Shown here piece by piece: positions 1 to 12,657 of a DNA stretch of 64,000 nt. The DNA comes from Oscheius dolichura (Eukaryota; Nematoda; Chromadorea; Rhabditida; Rhabditidae). Location of the stretch: positions 4,464,001 through 4,528,000 of the forward strand of contig OW051492.1 in assembly GCA_932521035.1 (NCBI GenBank). The letters are read 5' to 3'. The notes under the pieces were generated by a model. It was not told the DNA's origin. It ran no database searches and saw only the letters and a list, made by a program, of their open reading frames with translations. Positions within the stretch are counted from its first letter, which is position 1; every line of letters begins with the position of its first letter. A program made the translations under genes and the position numbers.

Positions 1-286
1 CTTCGATGGATACAGTGTCATCAATGTTTTGTGTACTATCTCTGCAAAATGATGAAAAGGATTCAAAGAACTTTTAAAAAAATTGTGATTAATAATAGGA
101 AGAATAGGAAAACATGTACAGTCGTTGTCGTTTTATCTCAACACCTTCACAAGGAGCGGACATTCGAAGCATTTTCGAACCTAAATACAAGAATATGTTG
201 TCAAAATATACTGGAATAATAATGGTTTGCCAGTTTCAAGCTTCAACAATAAGCCAACAATTAGTATAAAACTTTATGCGTTATTC
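1..286. other. Left edge, possible 3' end of a + strand gene
   Basis: No confident gene. After an acceptor-like AG near 130, one + frame reads about 40 codons to a stop near 270 and looks protein-like, so this could be the last exon of a gene cut by the window edge. It would then converge on CTNNBL1. I recognise no family in it. Confidence 0.2.
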
Positions 287-2442
287 TTATGTTGTCTTAC
301 TGAGTTCCTTTTCTAAGTTAGTCAGCTTATCAATCAGTACATCTATGCGCCTCGATTCCTCCTGAGCATCTGTTCCAAGATTTTGTTGGTATTCAACTAC
401 GATCTGAAGAAAAAATAGATTTAAAAATGGTGTATTTTGCTTACCGGTAATAAAACACGAGATACTTTCTCCTGCTTCAGTTTCATAGAAAACAGTTTGG
501 ATGCACGCTGAAGACATGAATATCCGTTTGCGCAGACGTCGAGCAGAATTAAAGAAACGGTTTGCAAGGTGAAAAGACCGGCGTCCAGTCTGGTAAAATA
601 TTTCCTAAATGTATTCATAAAAAGGGAAATTATTCAATTTATACTCGTCTTCATCTTCTTGCTCATTATCGGAAGCTTCAGATACTTTGGCTTGTTTTAC
701 ATCAAACTTGGCCATGCGCTCTCTAAAAGTTATACAAAACAAGACATCTACACTTACGAATATTTAATAAAAAGTTCAATAGCTCTATCCACTTTTTCAT
801 GCTCGTGTTCTATAAACTTGTTGAGCATGCGGTCCCGGGATATTTCATCACAAGAGCGGAATAATGCACCCAAAACCTTAAAAACGAAAAAGTTATGGAA
901 ACGGCAACCCAAACCGAGCAAACATGTTCTTCATGCTCATCTGGATTGTGATCCTTTGATTTCTTTTTGGTTACTGCAGGAGTTTTCATGAAAAGAGGAA
1001 ATAACGTTCTCAAGCCTAAAATTGACAGTGCTCAAAATACAATGAATAACCGTACCAAGTATTTCGACAAACTTATTGCAATTATCTTTACCCTCAGGAC
1101 CAGCGACGGCATGATCAAGTACCTGAAGCCATGCGACAGTAATATTTAAAAAAATTACTTTTAATGCGCTGTTGCGACTCTGCTTTTTTTCTCTTAACAT
1201 CAAATTCATTAGCTGTAGTCCTTCGCCTTCAAGAAATTTTTCCCTATTGTACGGCCAAATGAGAGCAGCGCAGAGTGCATTAAACATATTTTCCATATGT
1301 TCTTTTTCAGTGGGAGAAGCAGGATCGTGCCGTTTGTAATACGCAAGAGCCTGGAAGGGAAGAGATATAAAATAAGTTCATGTACCCTGAGAAGCATGTC
1401 AACTCCATCTAACTTTTCTGTTAATTTTTTTCTTGCAACTTCCGATGTCTGTAGCATAATGGCTAAAAGCTCACTGGCATACTCTTTATTTGCATCCATT
1501 GTACTCTGAATGCGATAGGTTCCAAAAGTTAATAGACTTACTTTCTGGCACGCTCTTTTAAGAAGCCACATGAACACTCCTTGGTTAACACATTCATCGC
1601 CCATTTCCTTTCGTACTTCAATCATCTGGAAATATCATGTTAGTTAAAACGGAGTACAACCTACATTTTCAACAACACTGAGAGCGCCGTGAAGAGCATC
1701 GGCATCGTCCTTTTTATTTTCATCAAATTTTTCGAAGCATGTAACGAATGTTTCAATTATCCGACCCTTCATAAGACAATCAATAAGTTCCAAGGCACCT
1801 TCATCGCCTTCATTAAGCACATCTACATCTGTAAGCTCCTACAATAAATAGAATGTGTAAGGTATAATATGAAACGGTACTTGTAATAAACTAATCGTCG
1901 CTCCAACAATGTCAGTATTTTCATGGCTCAAAAGTGAAAGGAGAATGGTTGGTCCACCAGTTTCGATAAAGTATCCGTAAAGATCAGGCTGTGTTGCCAG
2001 CGAATGCAATTCCTAAAATTTATAAGACAACTTGATCCGTATATTTCAGATACCTGTATAGCAGTATCTAATTCAATCTCTGAGTCCATAAACTTTTTAG
2101 CATCATCTGAGTGTTTGATGCGCATTTCTCTATTTTTCAATGCCTTCTTTTCCAGCTGCAATAATTGTTATTATGCGCAAACAATAAGTGTGCACCTGTG
2201 AAGTATATTTTTTGACAAAGGCTTCATCAACAGTAACAGCTTGCCCTGCATCTTCTTCTAGAGCGGCTAATAAATCATCTCTGGATGCACCTGACGGTAG
2301 ATTTGGATTCGCATCATTATTTGAGTGTTCCTGGCGAGCTTTTTTCGCGGGTGGCTATAAAGTGGTAATAAATGTTGAAATGGCATACCGGATGGCCTGA
2401 AGATGAAGCACGCAATATCTCCGTTACATCTATAGAAGACAT
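287..2442 (-). CDS. CTNNBL1: Beta-catenin-like protein 1 (spliceosome-associated armadillo protein)
   Basis: Multi-exon gene for a nuclear armadillo-repeat protein of the Prp19/CDC5L-associated splicing machinery. Exons read from 2442 down give an acidic N-terminus, then the conserved KNREMRIKHSDDAKKFMDSE block, ELTDVDVLNEGDEGALELID, the REKKQSRNSALKV block, VLDHAVAGPEGKDNCNKFVE, LFPLFMKTPA, and RRLDAGLFTLQ near the C-terminus. All occur in the same order in animal CTNNBL1. The protein appears full length. The start at 2442 is chosen because a strong pyrimidine tract with CAG lies 8 nt upstream of the ATG and the reading matches the family N-terminus. Introns are about 35-50 nt. It diverges from MARCHF6 across roughly 240 bp. 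The identification is secure; some exon ends are approximate. Confidence 0.9.
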
Positions 2443-2681
2443 GGTATCTTCTGAAAAAGAAATGCTTTGAACGAAGATAGAAAGGAGAAGAGAAAACGAA
2501 ATGAAAGAAATGAGCATTTCAAATGATTTAGTACGCATGCTCGTTTCTCTCTCTACGCGTTTTTGCGACTCGCCCACCGCGGTTGGGAAATTCCGTGTTT
2601 TGATTCAATTTCTTATTCTTTTTTTAGTTGGCTTGCATGCATTTCTCTAGCATTTACCAATATTATCAAATTTTAGGGTAT

Positions 2682-5600
2682 ATGATAGCCGAAGAGAAAA
2701 CAATAGGGGATGACCGTCCCACGACTAGCAGGCATACCACAGATCAACTTCCAGCCGCTGCTGGAGAAAATCATGAGGATGATAACCGTGCGTTTGTTTG
2801 TATTATTGATAGAGCACAGTCATAACTGCTAGATTATATAAGGAAAGAATTTGATGTTGGATACTCTGAAGCTATGCATTAATTTTTTAGTAATGTGCCG
2901 AGTATGTCGAGGAAACGAAGGCCATCTTTACTATCCATGCTTATGCACTGGGAGCATTAAATATGTACATCAAGAATGCTTAACAGAATGGTTGAAGTAT
3001 AGGTAATATATATATTTATTTTATAAATAATTTTTTTTAGCAAAAAAGAAGTATGCGAATTGTGCAATTATAAATACTCCTTTCAAGCTATCTATCGACC
3101 AGATATGCCTAAAGCTTTACCTATCCGTGACATTATACGAGGTATGAATTGTGCAGGAGTAAAAATATGCAAAAATTATAGGTCTCGCAATTTCTGCTGG
3201 TAGAATGCTAAAAATTTGGCTGTTGTATTCAATTGTGATGATTGCTTGGATGGGATTAGTTCCCTTAACAGCGGCCCGTATTTATAATATAGTATTTTAC
3301 ACATCATCGTTTAACGAGCTTACTACATATCCGTCTATTCTGTTTCGTACGGATAACATTGTCCCAGATGTATTCAAGGTAAGTTAAACATTCTAATTTG
3401 CATAAAAACCAACATAGGGAGCCTGCTTACTGGTTGTGTTTATATGCGCCTTCATATCATTGGTTTGGCTTAGAGAGCAAATTATCCATGGTGGGCCGCA
3501 AGACTTCCTTGATATCCGTAAGTCAAGTATATATTGTTTCCCTCTAACTTCTATACTCCGAATATTATTATAGAAGCACCAGTGCCTCCTCCAGTGCCCG
3601 CCGCTCCTGTTCCTCAAGAAAATGAAGGGAATGCTGATCCTTTTGACGGGTTTGCACAAGCCGTTGCAATGAATGCTGAACGAAGGAGAGTGTGGGGGGA
3701 CGATGTTGTGGAGATCGGTGATGCTGAACGATATCATAATGTATGTATTTAGAATAAAACAAATCTTTTCTTGTTTTAGGAAGAAACGGAAGAAGAATCG
3801 AATTCGGAGGCTGAAAATGAAGACGGACTAGTATTCCAGCGAGTAGATCGAGTGAGATTTGAAGGAGATGAATTGGGTGAAGAAGACGACACTCTTCCAA
3901 GATTAGTAGAATTAGAAGTGGAAAACGATGCAGAAAATGATCAGAATGTGGAATTAGATGATCCTCCTGCTGCTCCTGCAGACGACAATTGGAGAGATTG
4001 GGACAGGTACTTTTTAATCATATAAAAATTTAATAGAAATACTTTAGATTAGGCGATGAACTTACTTGGCAACGCTTACTGGGTCTCGATGGGTCTCTTG
4101 TGTTTCTAGAGCATGTATTCTGGGTTATATCATTAAACACTATCTTTACCGTTATTTTTGGTAAATTTGAAGTTGATATTAAAATCATCATACTTTCAGC
4201 ATATTTTCCTTATCGTTTGGGATATTTTGCACTTTCGCATGTTGGAGTGCAACAGCAAATCTATTATTTTCCATCCGTTGCAGCAATAATAACTGGCTAT
4301 TTTATTATATCGTTTTTTATTTATGGCATTCATGCCATATGCGGTTTTTTCAAGTGGAAGACGTAAGTAATCACATTTATTCATATATCTTCTACTTATT
4401 ACAGGCTATTTCGACTGCTTGGGATCGGATTCCTGGTGCTGAAAGTATTTCTTCTCGTTCTTCTAGAAATTGGCCTGTTTCCTATTATTTGCGGATCATG
4501 GATAGATCTTTGTTCTATGGTAAGAATATTTATTATTTGATTAACATCTGTCTCAGTCGATGTTCTCAAGCACCCTATCCAACAGAATTTCTGCCTTTTC
4601 GCAATCACCCGTAATGCAAGTTTTTATAAGATGGTTGGTAGGAATGGTTTATGTCTTCTATTCTGCTTCTTTCGTCATACTGCTCCGTGAAGTACTTCGT
4701 CCAGGAGTTCTTTGGTTCTTGAGAAATCTCAACGATCCCGATTTCAACCCCATTCAAGAGGTCTGGATAGTATTCTTTTTGCACGACTTACTTAGATGAT
4801 CGACCTACCTGTTTCTCGTCACATTCAAAGGATTGTTGCATCAACTTCACTCTTTTTTTCTACTATTTTTCTTATTGTATATTTGCCTTTGAACATAATT
4901 CGCCGTATTGCTCCTTCTACTCTGCCTTATAACGTCAGCTGGACAGCAGATACTCCACTTAGCGAGTTATCGTTGGAACTATTAGTATTGCAAGCAAGTC
5001 ATTTTTAGTGCAATTAATATTTTTGTAGGTATTACTTCCTGCTCTATTAGAGCAAACACAAGCCCGTGTTGTGCTTCGTGAAGCTATTAAAGTTTGGTGC
5101 CAAATAATAGGGAAAGCGCTAAAGTTGGATGGGTATTTTTGATGTTTTACACTTTATAAATATTATCAGATATCTTCTTCCTGACGAACCTGCCAACCTG
5201 GCAGGTCCCGCGCCTCATCCGCAAGCAAATGCCGAGGCTCTTGGAGGAGGTTTAGCAGCAGAACATCAGGTATTACTTTTCGCACTTTTTAATCATGTAG
5301 ATTTAGGCTCTTCTTTTAATACGCGAGCCTCAAGGTGCTCCCCATCCATATGTCAAACCAAACATGTTCGCTCTGCGAATTATTGTTCTTCTTTGCTGCA
5401 TGGCACTTACATGGACATGTTTTAGCACAGCCTGCTTTTTTATTCCAGGTAAAACGTAGTTTTTTGTTCTCTATAAATTAATACTTTTAGTAACTCTCGG
5501 AAGGTTAATTATTCGTGGTTCAACCGGACTTCAGAATGTTCATGATCTCTATACAGTAACAGTTTATGCCAATTTATTTTATTTTTTATGTTTTAAGGCT

Positions 5601-6451
5601 GGCTGTGGGCTGTACGTTATTTGGTCTTTACTGCGTATCGGAATCTTTTTATATGAATGGTTTAAAATGGATACCACGGAAATGCGCAACTCTATTAAAA
5701 CATGCCTATCTCTGGTATTAACTCTCAGTTACGCTTACCCTTTTTAAAGATTACAAGATGCTGCTTAATTCTTTTTCCAACTCTTCTCATTGTGCCCTAC
5801 TTGCTGGGAACTTTCTTCCAGTTAATTTTTGTGGGGCCACTAAGGCTGGAAAATAACCAGGTTTTTTAATATCTACAGAGTTAATTTATTTTTTAAAGAC
5901 TGGACTGACGTTTATTTGGCAAGATTGGGCCATGGGAGTGCTTCATTTAAAAATTATTCTTGCAATAGTCATGATGGGTCCTGAGTGGTGGTTGAGAACA
6001 GCTTGTGACAGGGTACGAGCCCTTTTATCCGACACAGATGATTACAGATTTATCAGGATGGGTTCCGTAATTTGCGGGCGATGAGGATAATGTGTGTTGT
6101 AGTACTTCCTGTTGTAATTGCCCTTGCTTCCGCTATAGCTGTTCCGCATATTCTGGCAGCTCTTTACGTTAGAATAATCGGTAAGACGGTTTTGACGACA
6201 TTATAAATTATTTTTCGCTTCAGGTGCCACCGCGGATCAGTTCATTATAATTCAGAGAATGTGTTATCCGTTGTGTGCTACTGTAACATTAACAATTTCA
6301 TTTATTTTTTGGCAATACAACAAATTTAAAGGATTAGCAGACACTATCCGAAATGAGAAGTAAGTGACCCTTTATTTAATCGTACGCTTTTAGGTACCTC
6401 GTGGGTACACAACTCGTCAATTATGAACGAGAATCAAAGAAAAACGACTAG
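2682..6451 (+). CDS. MARCHF6: E3 ubiquitin ligase MARCHF6/TEB4/Doa10 homologue
   Basis: Large polytopic ER-membrane ubiquitin ligase of ERAD. The second exon begins the RING-CH finger ([23 protein letters not shown], then CELC), a complete C4HC3 ligand set at about residues 38-85. Many hydrophobic segments follow across 3.2-6.3 kb, with an acidic loop after a Pro-rich stretch near 3.57 kb. The C-terminus [18 protein letters not shown] matches the diagnostic end of the TEB4 family. The start at 2682 gives a short acidic leader that splices in phase (AAC C/TA ATG) into the RING exon. An acceptor-like TTTTAG lies 6 nt upstream. There are many introns of about 30-50 nt. It probably acts in sterol-enzyme and misfolded membrane-protein turnover, as known for the family. 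Confidence 0.9.
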
Positions 6452-6498
6452 TCATCCTTATAAAGTTATAGAAAAATTTTACAGATAAAATTTTTATT

Positions 6499-7625
6499 TT
6501 ATATCGAGTTCAGATGCTGTGAATGACTTGTAATTGGACGAAAAATGGAAGCATAGGGTTCTTGAAGGTAATGTTGATATACTTTGGGATTTTTCCACAG
6601 ATCAGTATACTGAACACGATGAGTAGGCCTGAACACCGTCAGTAAAGCAATGAACGCGTCACCTGTCCATGCTGGGCATAAGAATCTGCTCATCAATCTC
6701 CCTTATCGGAACAAATTCAGAATTTTCCTCTAAAGATCGTTAATAATATGATCCACTACAGAGCAACCTATGTAAAGATGATCTCCTGGAAGAACCATAG
6801 CAACATCTACTCCCTCCTTAGTCGTAACCTTTTGAGGAGCTATAATTCGTTGAATTGGTCCTCTTGCTTTTAACTCTGGGATTGAATACTGAAAAAAACA
6901 CCAAGGTGATAATAACACTGCACTAACTTGTGAAAGGACAGTCATTTTGTAAACCTGTGGAGGGGGTAGCCCCTCGCCTTTTTCAAGACATTCGTGCGGT
7001 AATTCCCAGCCATACTCGGACATTTCTCGTTGACACATCCGAACTTCTGGTTCACCTTATATCGATTTTGTATTTTTTTTTCTTAGCTAGCCTACCCTCA
7101 ACTGGCAGGAGAAAGAAATCTGTTTTGAACCTTTTTGGATAAGCGGTTGGGGTAAGCCAGGTGCTCAACGGTACCAGACTCTCTACTGCAGTTTTATCGT
7201 AGACCTGAAAATGCATACACTGGGTAAAAATATATTACATTGTGAAATGAAGAGGGGTTTCTATTTGTCATATCCTGCAGTTCGGCGAGTTTACGTGAGG
7301 AAGCTGCTGATTCCACACCATGGCCTGTCAGAAGCAATCCAGTCTCTTCAAAAGCCTCCTATAATGCTGATAAGATAGCATCAGTTCAGACCTAACTCTA
7401 AGTGCGCAGACTTGTGTCCCTGGCCCCATTCCCTCATCCTGTTCATTCAACACACCACCAGGAAACACATAAGCACCGGGCATAAACTTTGCTGTAGCTC
7501 CTCGCCTCATCATTAAGATGCGCCCGGTCGTTTTAGACAATAAAACGGAATAGTAGACATTTTATATAGCAAAAGTTACTTATAATTACAGTAGCCGAAA
7601 TTCTCCATGGTGCGTTGACAGCCAT
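6499..7625 (-). CDS. NUDT19: Nudix hydrolase, NUDT19/RP2p-like (CoA diphosphatase type)
   Basis: The N-terminal Nudix fold is recognisable: KFMPGAYVFPGGVLN, then the Nudix box with REAFEETGLLL across an intron. WLTPTAYPKRFKTDFFL and the LPPPQVYKM block are typical of NUDT19. The C-terminal part (VLPGDHLYIEENSEF, then HRVQYTDLWKNPKVYQHYLQ) is recovered by splicing out two introns of about 35-38 nt, and it aligns in order with mammalian NUDT19. Family members hydrolyse CoA and acyl-CoA in peroxisomes or mitochondria. The proposed first exon (start 7625) joins the next only if a 34-nt intron with GT...CG ends is allowed (7546-7579), so the start is uncertain. The gene lies 224 bp downstream of EXOC7 on the same strand, a possible operon. 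Confidence 0.75.
7546..7579 (-). other. Probable 34-nt intron with GT...CG ends in the NUDT19-like gene
   Basis: Read on the minus strand this segment begins GTAACTTTTGC and ends TATTCCG. Removing it joins MAVNAPWRISATVI to LLSKTTGRILMMRRG in frame. No usable AG exists in the interval. A single C-to-A change would give a normal TTCAG acceptor, so this is a non-canonical site, a mutation or a base error. Confidence 0.4.
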
Positions 7626-7848
7626 CTAGCCAAGAAAGTCGAGAAATATACAAATACTAGAATACTGATGCTATCAATAAGCAAACTTACAACTGATGGA
7701 AAGAATCAAACTTTTTATTAAGAAATAACCAGACAAATTATGCCTAAAATATTAAGTACTGGACATATCACAACCTGTTTTGTGTCAAGATATCAAACTG
7801 TAAGTGATTTCAACAGAAAGAGGTAAGAAAAACAGAAAGCTAGGTTAC

Positions 7849-10263
7849 CTAACTGGGATTATCAAAAAGTCTACCTATTACAATCGAGAGGGAATCTTCG
7901 TTGTACTTTACTTGACGGTCAACATCACGAATTTTAGACATTAGTACTTTATACAGGGGAAGTAGCGAATCTCTTACCCGTGCCCGCACCTCTAGAGCCA
8001 CGTTAGAATCCGATATACAATAGCTGTTCTGCATGAAGTATACTTGATCGAATTCACGAGCGAAGTTCTAAATAACCAAGTTGCCCAAGTGGAATAAAAG
8101 TCTACGCACATTTGCAAGATTTCTTGCTGCAAGTTTGTCTTCACCAATGCGATGAACTCCTTGAACTACTCCTATCACTGATGACCAGCTACAAAAAAAG
8201 GAGATTCACTACAACGACGTGTAATCACCTGCTCATGTATTTGTGAACGCATTTAGATATCTCTGCTCGGTAAAAAGATAAAATCTGGGTATTTTGCTCG
8301 CTAATCACCGGTAGCAGAGCATCTTCCTCGTCCGAAAGGGCCTTCGAAAAAAATAAACATGGGAAGTATTTCTCACCCTTGCGATGTAGTTGTAGTTATT
8401 TAAAAGAAAAATTTGTCCTAATGTTGGGTCATCATAATTATCGGCTTTTCTTACAATGGAAGTCCCCAAAGCAGATAGAATCCGAGCTTGAAATGGAGGT
8501 TTATGATGGATATAAGCTGCTCACCGAACAGTTTAGGAAGTAATAAGGATTGGTTTTCACTAGGTGATGCAGTAAGGGACAGTACTTGCTGGGTGACTGT
8601 ATGGCGATGGGTTGTCAACGTCACCAAGAAATTAAGGGTCTTAAAATATTGCGGATCAACCTCAGAATGCCTACCTTGGGGGTTATTGGATGCACATTAC
8701 CGTCTGCTGGTATAAATTTGTCAGCATCCATTCTGAGGTTTTCAACAAATTCGTTGATACTAGCGGAGGCGGTCATGCGTATCTGCCGAACAAGATTTTC
8801 AAAGGGAACGTCGCCAGCGCTATTCTATAATTTTAGAGGAAAACATTTGTAAGGGACGGATTAATTCGTTTACCGTTGCTAAATTATGCAATCTGGTTTG
8901 GTGAGCACAGAGAAAGCGCAGTAGCGGAAGTAAAGGAACGACACCGCCTGAGGATTCCTGAACAACACGTTGGACATGGCGTACTACGTAAGACAACGGC
9001 TTATAGACCACTTCGCGGAAAACCTAAAAGAAAAATGTGCTGCATTACAAAAAGAGAACCTGAGCTCGTTTAGAAGTGTCTGGAATCGCTCGTTGCATAA
9101 TTGCATCCTCGACTTCCAACAATGCCAGCAAGCATCCAAACATTAGCAGAGCTCCTTCTTCCGCATAACCGCCTATGTCTGGTTCCCTTTTCAGTGCCTT
9201 TTCACCACGCCCCACTCGTTTATTAATGCTAGAATATGTATTTCTGGCACAACAACCAAGGTGTGCTCACTTCTTTGGCACACTCTGCATTTTTGCCGAG
9301 TTTGTCATACGATGTTGTGCCACTGTGCTTATAACCCTCATCATGTTCTCACCTCTTTAACGAAATGGAATATAGTTTTGAAATATGATAAAATGTTTAC
9401 CTGATTTCAGAATAATGGCCAAGGAATCGAGATCGCCCGCTGTTGAGCAGCCAAACGCCTAGCGACACAATTTCGTTGAGGTTTTTCACTGTTTTAATAT
9501 CTTTTGCTCGGTTACCTAGTAACTCTGTAAAGGAATACCAAATGAAAGAAAAACAGATAGAGAAACCAACCATATTGGTCGTCTAAACTGTCGATGATAG
9601 TAGAAACGTCAGCTTGAATAGTGTTCCTTTGGAGAACATTTTTATACTCTTTCTCCAATATTGTATATCCTAGTTCTTGAGTAACTTTCTGTAGCCATTA
9701 ATGAAATAGCCACTACTGGCTATGCTTACCATATTTTCACTTTTCCCTTGATAATTTGGATGTGACCCAAAAAATTGGATAGCTTGTTGCAGGTTTTCCA
9801 TTTGCTCTAGGTAGGCCGCCACATTATGTGATGAGACGCCATCGCTGAAACACCGGTTGTATAGGTATACCAGATGTTTTCACACCGAATGATACTTTCT
9901 AGCTCACTGGTTTTGCCGTAAAATTGGCTGGTTGCATCAATAGTGTTGATAAGCCGCTGTATATCTGAAAATAAGCAGAGAATCATGAAAAAGATGAATT
10001 CCCACTCTTTTGTTTCATTTGAAGCCTTCCATTGACTTCATGCATAGGCAACACATTTTGTTCCAATGACACCAGTCGACTATGGAAACGATCGATGATC
10101 TCCTCAATAGAGGACTTTAATTGAGCACTTTTTGCCACATTTGCTTCGAACTGTTTCAGCCACTCTTCTTCCTGGAAAAGAGTGAAAAGTGCTTATAGTT
10201 GTCGGTATGAAATAATACCTGTAACAAGCGTTTGTTGATCTCGTGATTTGACGGCCTGGACAT
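7849..10263 (-). CDS. EXOC7: Exocyst complex subunit Exo70
   Basis: Membrane-tethering subunit of the octameric exocyst, which binds PI(4,5)P2 and docks secretory vesicles at the plasma membrane. The N-terminus NKRLLQEEEWLKQFEANV, then IIDRFHSRLVSLEQNVLPMH, matches the Exo70 coiled coil. The middle gives INEFVENLRMDADKFIPADG with the following VHPIT, the family's conserved LPKDGTVHELT-type turn. LLNNYNYIAR is the hallmark Exo70 motif. The C-terminus (VRDSLLPLYKVLM, YNEDSLSIVIGRLFDNPS) corresponds to the phosphoinositide-binding end. Length and order are as expected for a full protein. The start at 10263 is the first ATG of the family N-terminus. It is followed on the same strand by the NUDT19-like gene. 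Confidence 0.88.
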
Positions 10264-11339
10264 ATCAGCAGGTGTTAATCCTCATCTAAAACTTGGAATG
10301 TTTCCAGGGAAGGGGAAAGCAATTTGAGAAATATTGTGCATGGAATGCGTCAGTAACACAAATGGCGCGCAAAGGTCGTCCATAAACAATCCGTCATCGC
10401 GGTCGGTGACCACTGGATATTTATTTCTGATTCTTTCAAACATTTGGCGTCCGGAATGCAGGACTATTTGACTCAAATCAAATTCGTTCTGAAAAATGTC
10501 TTCTTTCCATGAGGAAGGAGTGTGAATGGTGGGGATGCGAAAACTCGCAGAAGAGGGAAGGTATATAAAATAGTGTGTTACAATATTGATACAAAACATT
10601 TGACATTTTATTCTGGGGTAGCAAGAGTGAATTGATTTGATGTTGACCATGACGCCGAACATTTCTATTCCTCAACAGGCCCACAGATTGTGTTGGCCGT
10701 GGATGGTCTCAATGAGTCTTCTACCATTCTCGATGTTCACCCTTCCATGCGACACCGTTTCCACAAGTGACAAACCTCTACAAAATGCATCGCGGCACCT
10801 TTTGGATGGCATAAAGCCTCATCTTTGGTGGAACAGTTTGGTCAAACAGGCAAAGCGGACCTCTCCCGTGCCTTCCCATTTAAAAGTGTTTGCCCCTTTT
10901 TCCTACTCAGCGATACGGCTGTTCATCTTCATTTTCGAGACTTCTCTTCGAGTGGAGAGGTTGCCCTTCCCCTGGTCAAGCTTCTGCTGTCAAGAAGAAG
11001 ATGTGGGTTCTGAAAAAAAACATTTCAAATGGAACGAGATGTACGCAATATATCGTAAAATATCAACCCGCGGGATATTTTGCATTTCAAAATCGGCATC
11101 CAGGCACAATTCCAGTAATCTTTATAATCGATCAGATTCAGCTGAATGCGAAACTGTTGTAAACAAGTGACTTTGACCTCTCATTATTGTGAGATCGGGT
11201 GTGCTTTTCGAAGACTTTACTTTTTAGAAACGTGTATTTATGGTGGTGTGAATGTTGCCCCACCTGTAAAAGTATATAGCGTGTTCTTATGTGTCTTTTA
11301 CAAATATTCTGTTACAATATTCCAAATATCATTGCAGAT
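10264..11339. other. Unresolved interval between EXOC7 and the Aurora kinase gene
   Basis: About 1.1 kb with competing open frames and no family I recognise. On + one can chain exons (about 10509-10560, 10679 onward, 10850-11000, 11100-11161), giving PQIVLAVDGLNESSTILDVH, then HLHFRDFSSSGEVALPLVKL and a final exon ending QIQLNAKLL at 11161. On - a 126-codon frame at 10282-10662 is also open. The + chain looks more protein-like but needs a frame-adjusting donor near 10760. A divergent or overlapping small gene is likely here, but I cannot fix its model. Confidence 0.3.
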
Positions 11340-12657
11340 ATGGCAGTCCGACCTCTTAGACCAGTCAATGTCCCATGTGAGGATTCAAGCAGCGTAATTT
11401 TTAAAGAAAAGCCGAAACTCAACGAATCATACGCTACCTTTCTGTACAGGGTTTGTCTTTTATATGCATTTCTTAATGTACTTTCTAAAGCATAAACGTA
11501 CTATTGGATCATTAACAGAATTGGAAAAAAAACATATCTTCTCTAAATGGTCCGACATCTGTGGAGGGTGTGTGATATTCTTGCCGGGATATGTATATTT
11601 TCAGTTATTTCAATCTAAAGGATTTTGATATCGGACGTCCACTGGGAAAGGGTAAATTTGGAAGTGTTTACGTTGCACGTTGTAAACGTGATGGGTTTAT
11701 TGTTGCTTTGAAGGTTTCAAATCCACTGGCATTTTCAAGCGGAGATTCCAGGTCCTTTTCAAGTCGCAGCTTCTTAAAGCGAATGTTGAACACCAACTTA
11801 CCCGTGAAATAGAAATTCAATCTCATCTTCGCCATCCAAACGTTCTTCGGTTGTTTACTCACTTTTGGGACGAGAAAAAGGTTTGTTTATTCATTGAAAT
11901 CACATGTGTGGACGAAATTTATAGATATACTTGGTTCTTGAATACGCTGTTCGAGGAGAGATGTACAAATCCTTACAAAAGAAGTCCCGATTTGACGAAA
12001 AAACGTCAGCAATTGTCAGTTTATTGTTTTACAATTATATGTTTTTTTGCAGTATATGTTTCAAATAGCAGATGCACTGCAATACTGTCATTCTAAAAAA
12101 GTTATCCATAGAGATATCAAACCTGAAAACCTGCTCATTGGCGCTTCAGGAGAGCTAAAAATTGCTGATTTTGGTTGGAGCGTTCATGCGGGTAGCAACA
12201 AGTCGGCTTGAAATGTAACTTATATATTTTTAATTTTCAGAAGGCAAACGATGTGTGGTACTATGGACTATTTGCCGCCCGAAATGATCTGCGGTGAAGC
12301 ACATAATACCATGGTTGACGTCTGGTCCATAGGTGTCTTATGCTACGAGTTTCTAGTGGGTCGTCCACCCTTTGAAAATGATGACCAAGCAGTTACTTAC
12401 AAAAATATTAAAAGCGTAAGTACAATATTTTACTTCAATTCCTTCTTTAGGTCCGCTACTCTTTCCCATCTTATGTTAGTGCAGGAGCACGGGACCTTAT
12501 AACTAAAATATTGCAGCGCAAACCGGAAGATCGTCTTTCACTCGAGCAGGTAACATTTTACATATTTTGTAATTGATGACCTTACTAGGTTATGGATCAT
12601 TATTGGGTAAAAGGACACGTCCAACATGCCCAAGATGAGAAGAAACGAGATGATTAA
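11340..12657 (+). CDS. Aurora family mitotic Ser/Thr kinase (Aurora A/B-like)
   Basis: A short N-terminal tail of about 60 residues precedes a complete kinase domain. The Gly loop is [15 protein letters not shown] and the catalytic Lys lies in [17 protein letters not shown] comes next, then a spliced exon ([20 protein letters not shown]). The catalytic loop is [10 protein letters not shown] and the DFG is DFGWSVHA. The activation segment [19 protein letters not shown] carries the Aurora-type autophosphorylated Thr and the CGT/DYLPPE signature. The gene ends with a typical short C-tail ([15 protein letters not shown]). The DFGWSVHA form and short N-terminus fit chromosomal-passenger kinases such as AIR-2, but the A/B choice is inference. 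The ATG at 11340 is 2 nt after a TTGCAG acceptor. Introns are about 35-60 nt. Confidence 0.93.

Noticed and set aside
10637-11170. 177-codon + frame
   Set aside because: Mixed frame across likely introns; a spliced chain in another frame looks more protein-like, so I did not call it.
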